Assembly (NCBI GenBank): GCA_021014325.1
Contig: CM037467.1
Coordinates: forward strand, 10,255,273 to 10,319,272
DNA length: 64,000 nt
Reading direction: 5' to 3'
Source: Plazaster borealis
Taxonomy: Eukaryota; Echinodermata; Asteroidea; Forcipulatida; Labidiasteridae
Made by a program: the position numbers and the translations under genes. The notes beneath the pieces were generated by a model. It ran no database searches. It was not told the DNA's origin and saw only the letters and a program-made list of their open reading frames with translations. How positions within the stretch are numbered: position 1 is the stretch's first letter; each line of letters begins with the position of its first letter. Shown here piece after piece: positions 1 through 14,233 of the stretch.

Positions 1-144
1 AACACAAACAGTTACTAATAACCGAATGGAGTCCTGAAAGGAAGAATATAAAAAAGTACTGGTAACCAAAAAGCAATAATACACTTTATGAATGTAGACA
101 ATGCATAATAATAACGATATTAATTTGGAGTTGAACAAAGAAAA

Positions 145-330
145 GTTGACTAGAGTGGGACTTGAACCTGCGACCTGTGCCGGTGCTCTACCAACTGAGC
201 TACATGTATCTAGCCCTAATGTTGGCGGGTGCCAGTCAGAAGCCATTCAACCTGTAACTGCCATGTAGCAAGGGATCACACCCAAGTTTACTATACAACC
301 TGGGAAGCGGCAGCAGAGGGACAGCCTTAG
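145..330 (-). mobile_element. tRNA-derived SINE, group E
   Basis: Minus-strand head with TAGCTCAGTTGGTAGAGC and a B box GGTTCAAGTCC, then the GGTGCCAGTCAGAAGCCATT body. Related copies at 3985-4245 and 4285-4360. The head resembles a complete tRNA but the acceptor ends do not pair well, so I do not call a tRNA gene. Confidence 0.65.
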
Positions 331-436
331 GGGATGCAACTTTTTATTTCAAATATCAAATAATAAACCACAAGGGAAACTGACTGGGTAAAATTTAAAT
401 AATGTTGTGTTTTCAAGGGTCAAATATCATGCCTGC

Positions 437-819
437 TTTAAAGACACTGGACACCTTTGGTAATTGTCAAAGACCAGTCTTCTCACTTGGTGTATCACAA
501 CATATGCACAAAATAACAAACCTGTGAAAATTTGAACTCAATTGGTCATCGAAGTTGCGAGATAATAATGGAAGAAAAAACACCCTTGTCACACGAAGTT
601 GTGTGCTTTCAGATGCCTGATTTCGAGCGCGTGAGGTCTCGAAATGAATTCAAATATTTTACTGAGAAATTACTTTTTTCTCAAAAACGACGCTACTTCA
701 GAGGGAGCCGTTTCTCACAATGTTTTATACTATCAACAGCTCTCCATTGATCGTTACCAAAGAAGTTTTTATGCTAACAATTATTTTGAGTAATTACCAA
801 ACGTGTCCAGTGCCTTTAA
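437..819 (+). mobile_element. TIR element of the AAAGGCACTG family
   Basis: Begins TTAAAGACACTGGACACC and ends GTGTCCAGTGCCTTTAA, about 380 bp. Same body as the copies at 4434, 9773 and 42792. It sits in the intron just before the first visible kinesin exon. Confidence 0.75.
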
Positions 820-846
820 TATAAAAACTTGTTTAAACCTTTGCAG

Positions 847-3800
847 AGACAAGTTTTTAAAGATCTGGGTCTAACTGTGCTGGAGAATGCTTGGAAAGGC
901 TACAACTGTTGCATGTTTGCATACGGCCAGACAGGGAGCGGCAAGTCATATTCCGTTGTTGGATACGGAGCAAATAAAGGTATAAAGAAATGTTGGAACC
1001 TGGCTGTCCAAAAAATAATATTCATATGATAATAATAATGATCTTTTCTTCACGGTATGTGGAGCTGTGTTCAAAATATAAGACCCATTTATTTATCATA
1101 GCATAATGTAATGGTTTACAAGGTGCTGTGGCGCAATCTGCAGCCAACCATACCAGAAAACATCGAGACGAATCCCTTCTCTTAACGATAAGTGTACTGG
1201 GTTTACACAACACACTGAACCAACAGTTTTTCGTCCCGTCCGAAGGACGTAGCGTCTTGCATTTAAGGACAAGACCGGGACTCGAACCCACACTCGGCTG
1301 ATCAGAAACACCAGAGCTTGAGTGCAGTGCGTTTGACCGCTCGGACACGATACACCATATGGGTCTTGTTTATACCCAGCAACTTGTACAGGCAACTTGG
1401 AGGCAACCGATTGCAGGGCAAGCAAAAAAGAACACTTTCGTAGCACAGGAGTAATTTTTCTACCAGTGAAAATTAAAATTAAACTTGCATAGTCTTTCTC
1501 ATTTAGTTTTTGAGAAAGACTCTGCTAGGGTTGATACATGACGCCATTAAAAAACGTTTGCATTTACACAGTAGGTCCTTCTGGTTGGTAAGCAGTTTGC
1601 AACAGCTAATTCTAGTTTCTCAAATTAAACTTGTCTCATTTTCTGCTCAGGAATTGTACCAGAAACCTGTGAGAAACTCTTCAATGGGATTGATGAAGGC
1701 AAGAGGACTGCTGACAAGTCTAAAGAGCAAGAATTTCAGGTAAGGCTAACCTAGCCTGAACATTTGATGTCACACTTCGAGGCTTGTGAATAACGCCGGA
1801 TACCTGCCTTGAGCGCCTGGCCGGATGCTGCCAGATGTACCCTTGACCTCGCATCCATTTCACACCAAGATTCGCAGTCGATTCATCCGAAGGCCTACAA
1901 GTACACTTATGTACATAGTGAATAAAACAACATTACATGCATGTACAAACATTATGCACACGCTGCATGCAGACAACCGAAAGTGCAAGCTGACAAACTA
2001 CCTCACATCGGACCAATCATAACACAGATACGGAAAGCTTACGTCACTTTACATTTAATGAAATCATTGTATCCAATGAAATCGTTGGTCCTTTAAGGCC
2101 AGTGCCTGTCTTTATCCTTGCGGAGAAAGACAGGGAATCAGTCTAAGGCTAACCCTACCCTGCGCCCCTCCCACAAAAAAAACCAATTCCTGTTTGCAAG
2201 AGTCAGAGTAGATCACCTTTATTGTATTTTCTTTCCCCAATAACTTATATTTCAGGTGTTTGTGAGTATGCTGGAGATTTACAACGAGCAGGTTCGCGAC
2301 CTGCTGAATGCTACTTCCTTTAAGATCAAAGGAGGGTTGAGGATCAGGGAGCATCCACAGAAAGGATTCTATGGTATGTAGTTTTGTTGTTGACCCTTGA
2401 ACTATGTAGATGTACATGTGGCCAACACTGAATTTGATAAAGAATCATTGTTCTTTCTGTTGTTTTTTAATTTTTTGGATTGTTATTTATTTTTCATGGG
2501 CAGAGATGAATATTCATTGAAATTGAAAGATATAATTTGTTAGAAAACAACCAAGATGATTTATAACATGTCGTGGCTGAGCAGTCTAGTGTATTAAACT
2601 CAAGTTCTGATGGCCGATTCCCCGGAGTGTGTGAGGGGTTCAAATCCCAGTTATGACACTTGTGATCTTGGGCAAGACACTTTGATGTGGTTGCTTCACA
2701 TCACCCTGGAGCATAGTGTAAGCCAGATGGGGGTGTCTGGGTGTCTTTTGGACACCCTGCTTTAAATTTGGACACCCTCTTTCATCTGTCATTTACATGT
2801 AAGTGTATTGTAAGTGAACAATTTAACAATTTGGACACCCGGTTTTCAATATTCCAGCAAATTTTGACACCCTTTTACGAAATCCTGGCTAAAACCTTGC
2901 ACCGGAGTGTGGGTACCTGAGAGGGTAGTAATTGCTGATGCTGATGATGTTAGCAATCTGTGCACCCATCTCGTTGCAGGGCCCAATTTCATCACTCTGC
3001 TTACCGTAAGCAAAGTATCAACGCTTACGGAAGCAGGGAATTCTGCGCTTACATCAAGCGTATTTCACAGGTTAGCAGGGAATTTCTGCTTGTGAGCGTG
3101 CGTAGTCCACGTTACTTCGCTTACACAGCTAGAGCAGAAATTCGACGCTTGCCCTATAAGCGAAGAATGGTGATCACAAGCGCAGAATTCGGCGGTAAGC
3201 AGAGACATGAAATTGGGCCCTGGTGCTGCATACTCCTAAGGAGTTGAGATGGTTTCTGGAATGCCAATTAGCATGTGTGACAAGGCATGGGGGCCCAGTT
3301 GGTGTCGGGTTTCTGTACTTCATCGCATGCTAAACACATTGTTAGTCTGTGACCTTTCGCTTTTTTGTGTGATGTACAGTTGATTCTCAGAGCATCTTCC
3401 CGGTGAAGAGTTATGACGACATCAACGGAAGAATTAACGAAGGAACTCGCAACAGAACTATCGCATCCACCAACATGAACGCAACAAGCAGGTAAAAGTT
3501 TTTGTTCTATTTTGTTTACCCGGTAGATTCAATTTAAAGGGAAAGTATCTCTTTTGTTTTTGAAACCGTTCGATTGTTTTAATCCTATATTTAAATGTAG
3601 ATATACAATAAAACTAACCTGTGAAAATTTCATTTCAAATGTGGTCGCGTTTTTGAGATATCGCCGAAAATCCACGCAGGAAGAATATTCGGTAATTGGA
3701 ATACACAATCTGAGACACGTTACAACAGTAACGTGTCTCAGATTCAAATTTTGGGGGATAAAAACTAACATCTTATTAGCCATTATATATATTTCTTCAT

Positions 3801-6186
3801 AATTTTTGTTTTCCTTCTTTTTTGTTCACAGTCGAGCACACACAATCGTATCGATAAAGTTTGTACAGAAAGGAAAGAACGACACCGGTCAGAACATGAC
3901 CAAGACCTCTATTATCAACCTGGTAGATCTTGCTGGCAGGTGAGATTCGTTCTGATCCTTTGACATAATTTCAAAATTTTCAACGGGTTTTTGAACCTGC
4001 GACCCCCAGATTGACATGCCGGCGCTCTGATACCAACTGATCTATCTAGCCCTATTGTTACCGTTGTCCCTATCTGTCATTACTTTGTACGGGGTGCCAG
4101 TCAGAAGCCATTCAACTTTAAACTGTCGTATAACCAGGGATCACAGCAACTTAAAATACCATTTTAGAAGCGGCAGTACAGGGATCACATTAAGGGGATG
4201 CAACTTTTTATTTCAAATTTCAAGTAATAAGCCACAAGGGAAACTGACTTGGTTAATTTTAATCAAATTTTTTGGGTGAACAAAAGAATGGGATTTGAAC
4301 CTGCGGCCACCGAATTAATGTGTCAACGCTTTACCAACTGAGCAATCAAGCCCTAATGTAAGCTTCCGCCCTATTTTGTGAATTGTTTAAAAGCAATGAG
4401 CACTTCGAAATGCTCATGAAGAAAAATCACTTTTTAAAGGCATCGTACACGCTTGTTAATTACTCAAAATATATATTAGTATAAAAACTGGCTTGGCAAC
4501 GAGCAACAGAGAGCTATTGATAGTATAAAACATTGTGAGAAACGACTCCCTCTGAAGTAACGTAGTTTTTCAGAAAGAGGTAATTTCTCACTAAAATAAT
4601 AAAAACTTCTTGCAAGAAGTTTTTATTCCTATCTGAAAGCACACACATTTGTACAACAAGGGTGTTTTTTCTTTCATCATTTTCTTGCACCTTCGATGAC
4701 CAATTGAGCCCAAATTTTCACAGGCTTGTTATTTTATGCATATGTTGGGACACACCAAATGAGAACACTGGTCTTTGACAATTACCAAACGTGTACGATG
4801 CCTTTAAATGTTTTTTATTGTTATTATTTTGTGTGTGTGATAACAGTGAGAGAGTTGACAGTACTGGAGCTACGGGGGATCGTCTGAAGGAGGGAGCTGC
4901 CATCAATCAGTCACTCTCCTCCCTCGGTAACGTCATCAAGGCTCTGGCAGACCAAGGGCTCGGAAAAAAAGGCATCAGAGGTTAGTAAACGAGTTTACCA
5001 GGTTTCCTGTGTATATATTAATTTGGTAAGTTTGATTGATTTGACCAATCGATCAATTAACAAATCCATCGATTGAGATTGAAATTTCGCACTTTTGTGC
5101 AGGACCACATAACAAAGCCTTTTAGTCTACTTGAGGATTCACCAAGTTTGTTCTTCTCCATTGCCTTTTAGTACCTTACAGGGACTCGAAACTCACCATG
5201 TTACTCAAAAATGCATTGGGTGGCAACAGCAAAACCATCATGGTGAGTGACACGACAACATTGATTTTACACTGTTTAAAAGAAAAACTAGTTCAAGCAA
5301 ACAGTCTTTGGTTTTGACAAGCTTAAGGGTAGAACTTGTGGATGAGTTGAAACTATTCTTGTTTTCCCTTTCGCTGTAGATTGCAGCTCTAAGCCCTGCG
5401 GATGTCAACTACGATGAAACTCTCTCGACTCTCAGATATGGTAAGGCACCATGTCCGTCAGGTTCCCAGTCTTCAGAAAACTGATTCCTATGACATAAAC
5501 AAAAGTGACCTGACTAAACTGGCTTTCAAGCTTCAGTCTGGTTTCATTGATTTAAATAGGGGGATAAACAAGATGGCTGCTGTTAATATTCATTCCATAG
5601 AAAAAATTATTTTCATATTAACCATGGCGTGTCATGGCCGAGCGGTTGGGAGCACTGGACTCAAGCTCTGTTGTTTCTGATCAGCAGAGTGTGGGTTCGA
5701 GTCCCGGTCGTGGCACTTTTGTCCTTGAGCTAGATAATTTACCATATTTGCTTCTTCCTTTTGATGGGACATTAAGCTGTAGGTCCCGTGTACGAGGATC
5801 GGTAGTGCACGTAAAAGAACCCAGAACACTTATCGTGGAAGAGTAGGGGGTTTAACCCCGGTGTTTCCTCAGTTGTTTTTGATTTGAAGACGGCGCATTT
5901 TACAAACTAACAAAAACATTCTACAGAATTTTCACCATTGCTATACAATTCCTTTCATTTTTGAGGTCCACCCCCAGTGTCGATTATAAAGCTGTGTCAA
6001 TGATATTTCAATTTTCAGCTGATCGTGCCAAAGCTATCAAGACGAAGGCCGTCGTGAACGAGAGCCCAACGGATAAACTGATCCGAGAGCTGAAAGAGGA
6101 AAATGCCCGCCTCATGAAAGAGCTCCAGAACAAGGGCGGAGTCGGAGGGGGGCAGGAAGCCATCATGCAGGGTATACCTGAGGAAG
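847..6186 (+). CDS. KIF28: KIF28-like kinesin: motor-domain exons (first nine visible)
   Basis: These nine exons encode the nucleotide- and microtubule-binding core. The P-loop GQTGSGKS is at 925-948. Switch I reads NMNATSSRAH across the 3491/3832 junction, where most kinesins have SSRSH. Switch II is LVDLAGSE, split between 3832-3939 and 4847-4980. The loop 12/alpha-5 region gives [15 protein letters not shown] followed by [22 protein letters not shown]. Exon 6019-6186 carries the neck ([15 protein letters not shown]) and the start of a Glu/Lys-rich helix. All three nucleotide-sensing elements are intact, so an active ATPase is expected. The visible segment starts at phase 0 with RQVFKDLG, so the upstream exon should end at a codon boundary. 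Confidence 0.92.
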
Positions 6187-9100
6187 GTGTGTGAACGCTT
6201 TCCCCAATCATGAATAACAATCGGTTCTTATGTAGCATTTTATTTACGGCCGTCTCAAAGCGCTTATTATGTTTAACCGTTTCATGCACCATTTTTTTAG
6301 TGATAAATTGATCATATGGACACATTGTGTCCACATGCTTCGTCCTTCGGTTAGGACGCAAAGCCGTTGGTCCCGTGTGTTGTGTAATGCACGTAAAAGA
6401 ACCCAGTGCACTTATCGTAAAGAGAAGGGGTTCGCCCCGGTGTTCCTGGTCTGATCGGCAGCATATATTGCGCCACAGCACCTTGTAAACCATTGCATGG
6501 TGCTATAATTGACTAGGCCTCATACTTCAAACGTAGCTCCACATATACCTTGCAGGAAAAAATTTGTAGTCTGGCGCCAGGAGTGTCAAGTCTGACAGAC
6601 ATGGCACGTTATAAATGTTCGCTATTAATATTATTATTATTAATTGCTTACTCGTTTTGTTGCCAATGGCGACCTCCCCAAAAAACAGGTCGCAATAGCA
6701 CCCTCAAGAGTCCTCTTTCCCATTCTGAAAACTGTGTGGCCGTGTGATCTTTATTTTTTGTTTTACAACTATTTTTTTTAAGGGATTTAAACTGGTCGCT
6801 AGCGACCGGTCAGCGCATGAAATAGTTAAGATAACTTATTTTCAGTATAAGCCTTGCATGTCCATCCACATGTTGAAACACTTTCAGGTGGTTTCAGGGA
6901 ATTTAGAAGAAAGTTACAACCATTTGCAAAGGGTACTTACAGCTTTGCCTTATGAAATAGAACAGTCCAGATTTCACCTTGTGATTATATTCTGCTGTAT
7001 TGTACTTATGCTTCTAATATTTGTGTGTTATATTGAAAATCTTTAAAGCATACTTTTTTTTATAATAAAGTGTATCAAATTATTATCATTTGTTGTTATT
7101 CGGATTTGACTCATCAACCAACAAGGTTTTGGCCAGGATTTGGTAAAAGGGTGTCCCAATTCGCTGGAATCTTAAAAACTGGGTGTCCAAATTGTTCACT
7201 TACAATACATTTATATGTAAATGACAGATAAAACAGAGTGTCCAAATTTAAAAACAGTGTGTCCAAAAGACACCCAGACACCCCTCTGACTAACACTACG
7301 CAGCCCAATGATCAAAATCTTTTTTACAAACTTTGTGCAGTTAGAAATAACATAAAAGCATCAAAGTAATGGACACAATTATTAAAACACAAACAGAGCA
7401 AGAAGAAGAGAAAACTGAGAATGATTTTAGTATTTTCCACGTCTGAAAAGCCTTGAAAAAGGAAAGAAAAAAACTGTTGTCTTCCTGAATTTTTTTGGAG
7501 CAGAGGTGGAAGGCTTGAAGAAGGAGCTTGAGGAGCGACTACAGCAGAACCAGCAGGAGATGGACTCCATGAAGCAGTCCTGGGAGCAACGCCTTAAAGA
7601 AGTACAGTCAGCCCAAGAGGTGAGGCGGGGAACCAGACTAGGAAAACTAGTCACGGCAGCCATAAGTCTAAGCGAAAGTAGTAGTCCCGACCGATTTCTT
7701 ACCTTCCGCCCAGGTAGTATTTAAGAAGCAGAATAGTTCTTTTCAGAACTTGATAGTCTCCCGAATTCCGAAATCTACTCTGCGGCAGTAGAATAGTCTC
7801 CCAAATTCCGGCAGTAGAATACATAGCAAGACAAGTTCTCAAAGAACAAAATCTACACAGCAAAGTAGATATACACATGGTGTTACCGCAAACTGAATAT
7901 ACAGCCATATTGTCGTTTTCAATACAGGAGTCTATGAGATTCAAGAGGCTTGTGTTGTAAAGTAGACTGGTTCCTTTTTCGTAATCGTCATTTTCGGGGT
8001 CATTACCAAAGTATGGACCCTACCTTTAAAATGTACATTTTTTTTTATTGCAACCCTGTTTTTGAAAACTTCTTTTAATTTAAATTGTTTTTTTATTAAC
8101 CCACGTTGAATTAGTCTAAATATTTTTTAAAGAGTCTATTTTTGTTCCCTCGTTCAGGAAAAATTAGCGAAGGAAATTCAGAAGAGAGAGGAGATGAAAG
8201 TTACGCCGCATTTCTGGAATCTGAACGAGGATCCAGCGTTGACCGGCATGGTGGTGCACTTCACAAAGTCTGGTAAGTTTTCCCGCCCTGGTAAGAGAGA
8301 AATTCTGTCATTTTCAGGAGAGTGTGGTAATAGAGTGCAACACTTAGCCTTCCGCTCTAACACCGCGTCACCCGTAAGACACCAGCATCTGCCATTCAGC
8401 TCCGCCAGCCGGCCTTTAATTTGTGATAAACTCTAATCACTTTATGCTCATCTACAAAGTATACAGTCGATCTAATTCCCCTTGACAAGCATCATTTTTA
8501 CCGTTGTTATTTGTTATTCCGTTGTCAGGAGTGACCAGGGTTGGAAATCAGAAGGCAACACCTCAGCCAGAGATCATGCTGACTGGCCTCAGGTAAAGAT
8601 TGCGAGTTACTGTTTGGTTTTGCAGGAAAACTGATAGGAAAGTACCATTTCTCCATCTCCAGGGATGCAAAATGTCAGATGTTTGAATGAATTCAGACTT
8701 TTTAAGTCTGCCTGGTGAAACACAATAGCCATTGTTTTCTTCCGATAAGAAGAATTCATGCTCTTCGATCCACTTCTGTAGTACTGAGGATACTGTTTCC
8801 TGAAGCTCCTTGTACCTTGTACCCGTGTACCTTGTACCTTGTATCTTGTACCTTGTACATTGTACCTTGTATCTTGTACCTAGTACCTTATACCTTGTAC
8901 CTTGTACCTTGTACCTTGTATCTTGTACCTTGTACCTTATACCTTGTACCTTGTATCCTGTACCTAGTACCTTGTAACTTGTAACTTGTACCTTGTACCT
9001 AGTACCTTGTACCTTGTACCTTATACCTTTGTACCTTGTATCTTGTACCTAGTACCTTGTATCTTGTACCTAGTACATTGTACCTTGTACCTTGTACCTT

Positions 9101-12100
9101 GTGTCTTGTAACTTGTACCTTGTACCTAGTACCTTGTACCTTTTACCTTGTACCTTGTACCTTGTACCTTGTACCTTGTACCTTGTACCTTGTACCTTGT
9201 ATCTTGTACCTTGTACCTTGTATCTTGTACCTTGTACCTCATACCTTGTGCCTTGTAGTGGTTCACTCCAAAGTCCTCCTCTTGGAAGGGTTGCACAGGG
9301 CTGACGAGAGTGATGGATTACTTGGTTCCCCAGAGTTTGAGTCCCAACATTCTTGAAATCTATAACTCCAGGGGTTACCAAAAGGTTGGACATGCCGTCA
9401 TTTCAATAAGCCTCCTTAAATGTTGATCCTAGGACCCTAGGATTTAGAGCGATTTGACAATGATGATCCATCCCTGCACTGAGCATACAGTGCTCACAAC
9501 ACATCAGTGTAAAGGGTGAAATCAAAGCGATCTTCTTTATCCCTTAATTAGTCATTCCCTTCACTGTTTTTTCAGTATACAGAAGGAACATGCTACTGTA
9601 ACAAACAAGAAGAGTGTGTGCGTACTCAAACTGTCCATAGGCGCCAAGGTCCTCCTTAACGGCAAGGACCTTGTCGGATCGGAAGAACTCCACCATAATG
9701 ACAGGTAAGCCGGTTTCAAATAATGTCAATCTGGGCCCAATTTCATAGAGCTGCTTAAGCAGAAAATATTGCTTAAAGGCACTGAACACGTTTGGAAATT
9801 GTCAAAGACCAGTGTTCTCACTTGGTGTATCCCAACATATGCATAAAATAACAAGCCTGTGAAAATTTGGGCTCAATTGGTCATCGAAGTTGCAAGAAAA
9901 TGATGAAAGAAAAAACACCCTTGTTGTACAAATTTGTGTGCTTTCAGATAGGAATAAAAATTCCTGCAAGAAGTTTTTATTATTTTAGTGAGAAATTACC
10001 TCTTTCTCAAAACTACGTTACTTCAGAGGGAGTCGTTTCCTACAATGTTTTATACTATCAACAGCTCTCCGTTGCTTGTTACCAAGTAAGTTTTTTCTGC
10101 TAATTTTTGTTTTGAGTCATTACCAAACATGTACAATACCTTTAACAATTTTCTGCTAAGCAGAAATTAGCAGGATGCCAGTCACAAATTGTACATGTGA
10201 CATGGTAGTTTGACTGGTAACCTTATTCTGGTAAGCATCATTTTGTTGTGCTTAGCTACTTTTTGTGCTTAAGCAGCTCTATGAAATTGGGCCCTTGTAT
10301 CAGTTGAAAGCTATGGTTCTTTACACACAGCACTCGGTTTAAAGGAAAAGGAGTTTTGTTCCAGGGTGGATGATGAAAAATCAGGCCTGATCCTTCGTTT
10401 TCGAAAGGGCAAGGGCACCAAGGCGTTTTCTCCTTGGTAAAGGGCACCTCTATGAGGAAATTGTAAATTTCTATTGGACCATTTCAAGGGGGACCAAGGG
10501 AATGACCAGGGGCAACGGAGGCAATTTCCTGAAAAATTACTATATTCACACAGATTACAACTTTGTAGTCATGATTGGATTCCCCCTCCCCCCCCCCCAT
10601 TTTTTTTTTTAGAGTGATGTTTGGATCGAGTCATCTCTATGTCTTCCACCATCCTCAAGACCTCGCTAAGAATCAGAAAGCCGGCATGAAGGACGAGAAA
10701 GTGACCTATGACACGGCACAGGAAGAGATCGCTGCAAACTCCGGGTTCGACATGATGAAGGGCCCGGATAAGTCTAAAGGTTTGTGGGGTTTGGTTTTTT
10801 TTCGTCTGTCGGCGGAGTGTGGATTCATATCCCGGTCATGACACTTGCATCCCTGGGCAAAACACTAAACTATAATTGCTTTTCAGGGTAGATTAGCAAC
10901 ATGTGTACCCATTTGGCAGCTGATGCTGCATACACCTAAGGAGTTGAACATTGTCTGAGGAATGCTGTAGCCGTTGCCGTCAATTTGGACACGAAATTCT
11001 TAATTTTTGTTTTGTTTTCATACCTTGGTGTTTTTCGTTTTGTCATCTCAGATGATTTGTTGCTCCAGGAAGACCTGGTGCAGCTGATGCCGATGGTCAA
11101 CGAGGCCAACGCAATGAGTGAGGAACTGAAGAAGGGAGTCCGATTTGAAATCGTTCTCATTTCCCCACAATCCAGGGGGCTAAAACATGGCCGGACACAG
11201 GTATCTCTTTTATACGAATGCATGAAAGTTTTAAATGACTGGAAAAACCTTTATTATTATTGTGATATCTTTCTGGTGATGAAACGAGAGGGACCCTCAA
11301 AAGTGCCTTGCACTGTGCTCTGTAGACCTTGGCCTGCTTAAATAATTTCTGCTGAGCAAAAATAAGCAGGATACCAGCCACAGATAGTACATGCGGGATG
11401 GTATTTTGGCTGGTAACCTTAGTCTGGTAAGCATGATTTTTTTTGTGCTTAGCTACTTTTTGTGCTTAAGCAGCTCTATGAAATTGAGCCCAGAAGATAC
11501 CCGTAAAGAGAAGATGATGAAGGAATCGTTGGTTTTAGGTGTAGGAGAAAAACAAAAAATTGGGAGGAAACGCCTGCAATCAGGGCCCAATTTCATAAAG
11601 CATGTAAGCAAAAAAAACGTGCTAAGCACAGAAAACTCTTGCTTAGGAAAAATAGGTAACCAGCCAAAATACCATACAGTTGCCATTGATGTGACTGGTA
11701 CCCCACTCATTTCTTGCTTAGCAAAGAAATTTGCCTAGCAGAATTTTCTGCTAAACAGCTTTATGAAATTGGGCCCAGGTTGGAACTGAAAACCCAATCC
11801 ACATGCAAGACTCCAGTCCAAGGCGGGATTCGAACTAGGGGTCTACAGAGATGAAAGGCAGGGAAAGAAACCACTTAGCCAACTTCATTGCCCCATGTTC
11901 AAGCAGACCTCTTATATGACATTTTTAAAAGTCTTTACTCTAATGCATTCAATGTCTTTTAAACTGAGGCTGGAAGGAAAGATAAAATCTGACTCCATTT
12001 TATGATGTGTTTCAATGTTCATAATTGAAGTCGGGGAACAAGACAAAGATTGTGACGTTGAAACGCTTATTTATTATTGCAGTTGGCGGTACTGATGCGA

Positions 12101-14186
12101 TGCAATAACAACGACAACGAGTTTCTATGGGACAGGAATAAGTTTCTGAACCGCAAATATCTGATGCAGGAAATGTACCAGAACTTCGTGGACGGCGACA
12201 AAGACTGGGATGTGGAGCAGGTAGGAAAACTTCCAACAAAAACTGTAATAAGGGAATAGAAGAGTGGTTACTTGGTCTTAAACTGCCGTTTAAAACCGGC
12301 CACGACCCTAACACGACCACGACCCTAACACGACCCTAACACGACCATAACCACGACCACGCCCCCTCCAACAAAGACTGTAATAAGAGAATAAAACATT
12401 GGTGACTCGATCTTAAATGGCCATTTAAAACCGGCAGGGTCGTGGCCATGCGATAAAGGACCCAGCCGAAGGCGCAGTCCTTTATCGCAAGGCCACGAAC
12501 CTCCAAGAAGTAATAGGAGTAATAGGAAATAAAAGAGTAGCGACTCAATCTTAAACAACCTTTTAAGACCGGTTACAACCACGACCATCCAACAAAGAGT
12601 GGTGACTAGGTTTTAAACGGCCTGTTAAAACCGGCCACGAACATGGACACGACCCTCCAACAAAGACAGTAATAGGAAACAAAAGAATGTTGACTCAATC
12701 TTAAACGACCATTTAAGACCGGTTACAACCACGACCATCCAACAAAGAGTGGTGACTAGGTTTTAAACGGCCTTTTAAAACCGGCCACGACCACGGCCAC
12801 GACCACGGCCACGACCCTCCAACAAAAACAGTAATAGGAAACAAAAAAATGGTGACTCAATCTTAAATGGCCATTTAGGACCAGTTACAACCACGACCAT
12901 CCAACAAACTGATGACTTGGTCTTAAACGGCCTTATAAAACCAGCCATGGCCACGGCCACGACCCTCCAACAAAGACAAGGGAATAAAAGAGTGGCGACT
13001 CGGTCTTAAAAGGCCTTTTAAAACCGGCCACGACCACGGCCACAACCCTCCAACAAAGAGCGGTGACTCAGTCTTAAATGGCCTTTTAAAACCAGCCACG
13101 ACCACGACCACTTTTATAGGAAATAAAAGAATGGTGACTGGATCTTAAACGGCTATTTCAGACCAGCCACAACCACAGACACAACCCTCCAACAAAAACA
13201 GTAATAAGGGAATAAAAGAGTGATGACTCTGTCTTAAACAGCTGTTTTAAAACCAGCAGGGTCGTGGCCATGATCATTTCCCATCCTCTTCTCTTTCCCA
13301 AAAACTCAAGGATAAAGATCCGTTCTGGGAGCCTCCAGACTCTGAGGTCATGATCGGCTGTGTCCACGTCTACCTCCAGAGCCTCGGCTACCTCATAGAA
13401 ATCGAGGAACTCCTGGGGATCACAGACTTCCGAGGGACGGAGCAGGGCCTGCTCAAGGTGGAAATCAACCCCTGCAACAAGGACGGCTCACCGCTTGATG
13501 ATGATGACTTTGTCGATGACGCTAAAGAATCCGTAAGTTGAATCTGTGTTGAAAATTTCACAACTAGAACTCCATATCCATGTGGCCGAGTGGTTTAGAG
13601 CATCAAAATCAAGTTCCGATGGTTCATCAGGGTGTGGGTTCGAATCCCGGTCATGACACTTGTATCCTTGAGCAAGATACTTTACTATAATTGCTTCTCT
13701 TCACCCAGGGGTATAAATGGGTACCTGCGAGGGTAGAGGTTGATATTGTGTTTGAAAAAGCCATTGGAACGCCACGGCAGCTCAGGGCCGTATACTCCCC
13801 AGGGAGCTGAGAAAGATTAAAGGAATGTTATTGGCCCAATGACCAGGGCACTAATGTAAAGCGCATTGATAGGTTATTGTAAAATGTGCTATACATGTAT
13901 ATAAACTAGTTATTTTTATTATACCAACCTCGTCATACCCTCCGTTCCAGCTCTACTTCTCAACTCGCCCCATATGTCACTCGTACTACCGGTAAATCAT
14001 ATGGCCATCGCTCGTTCTCACATTCTTCACCGGCATTGTGGAAAGATTTGCCAAACTTCATCAAAACTGCTCCAAATGAAAACATTTTCAAATCTATGCT
14101 AAAAACTTAACTCTTTAATTAATGTATTACTAATTTCTTTTGAAAAGCGCTTCTGGACATTTGTGTGCGGCGCTATATAAGTACAG

Positions 14187-14233
<47 letters not shown>

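Larger units (their letters stand above)
2570..3260 (+). mobile_element. SINE broken by two later insertions
   Basis: Head GTCGTGGCTGAGCAGTCTAG and B box GGTTCAAATCC at 2570-2700. The body resumes at about 2898-2978 (GTGGGTACCTGAGAGGGTAG) and again at 3221 (TGGTGCTGCATACTCCTAAG). The gaps hold a GGACACCC repeat (about 2704-2897) and a MITE (2979-3220), giving a clear insertion order. Confidence 0.7.

Noticed and set aside
145..330. tRNA gene on the minus strand (A and B boxes look good)
   Set aside because: The acceptor ends do not pair, a conserved SINE body follows, and further copies exist at 3985-4360; it is a SINE head.
6008..6493. 161-codon minus-strand frame
   Set aside because: It overlaps the kinesin exon 6019-6186 and a SINE body; an antisense shadow.
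8715..9393. Repetitive proteins (LYLVPCT / RYKVQGT) encoded on both strands
   Set aside because: They arise from a heptamer minisatellite that is open in all frames; it lies inside an intron.
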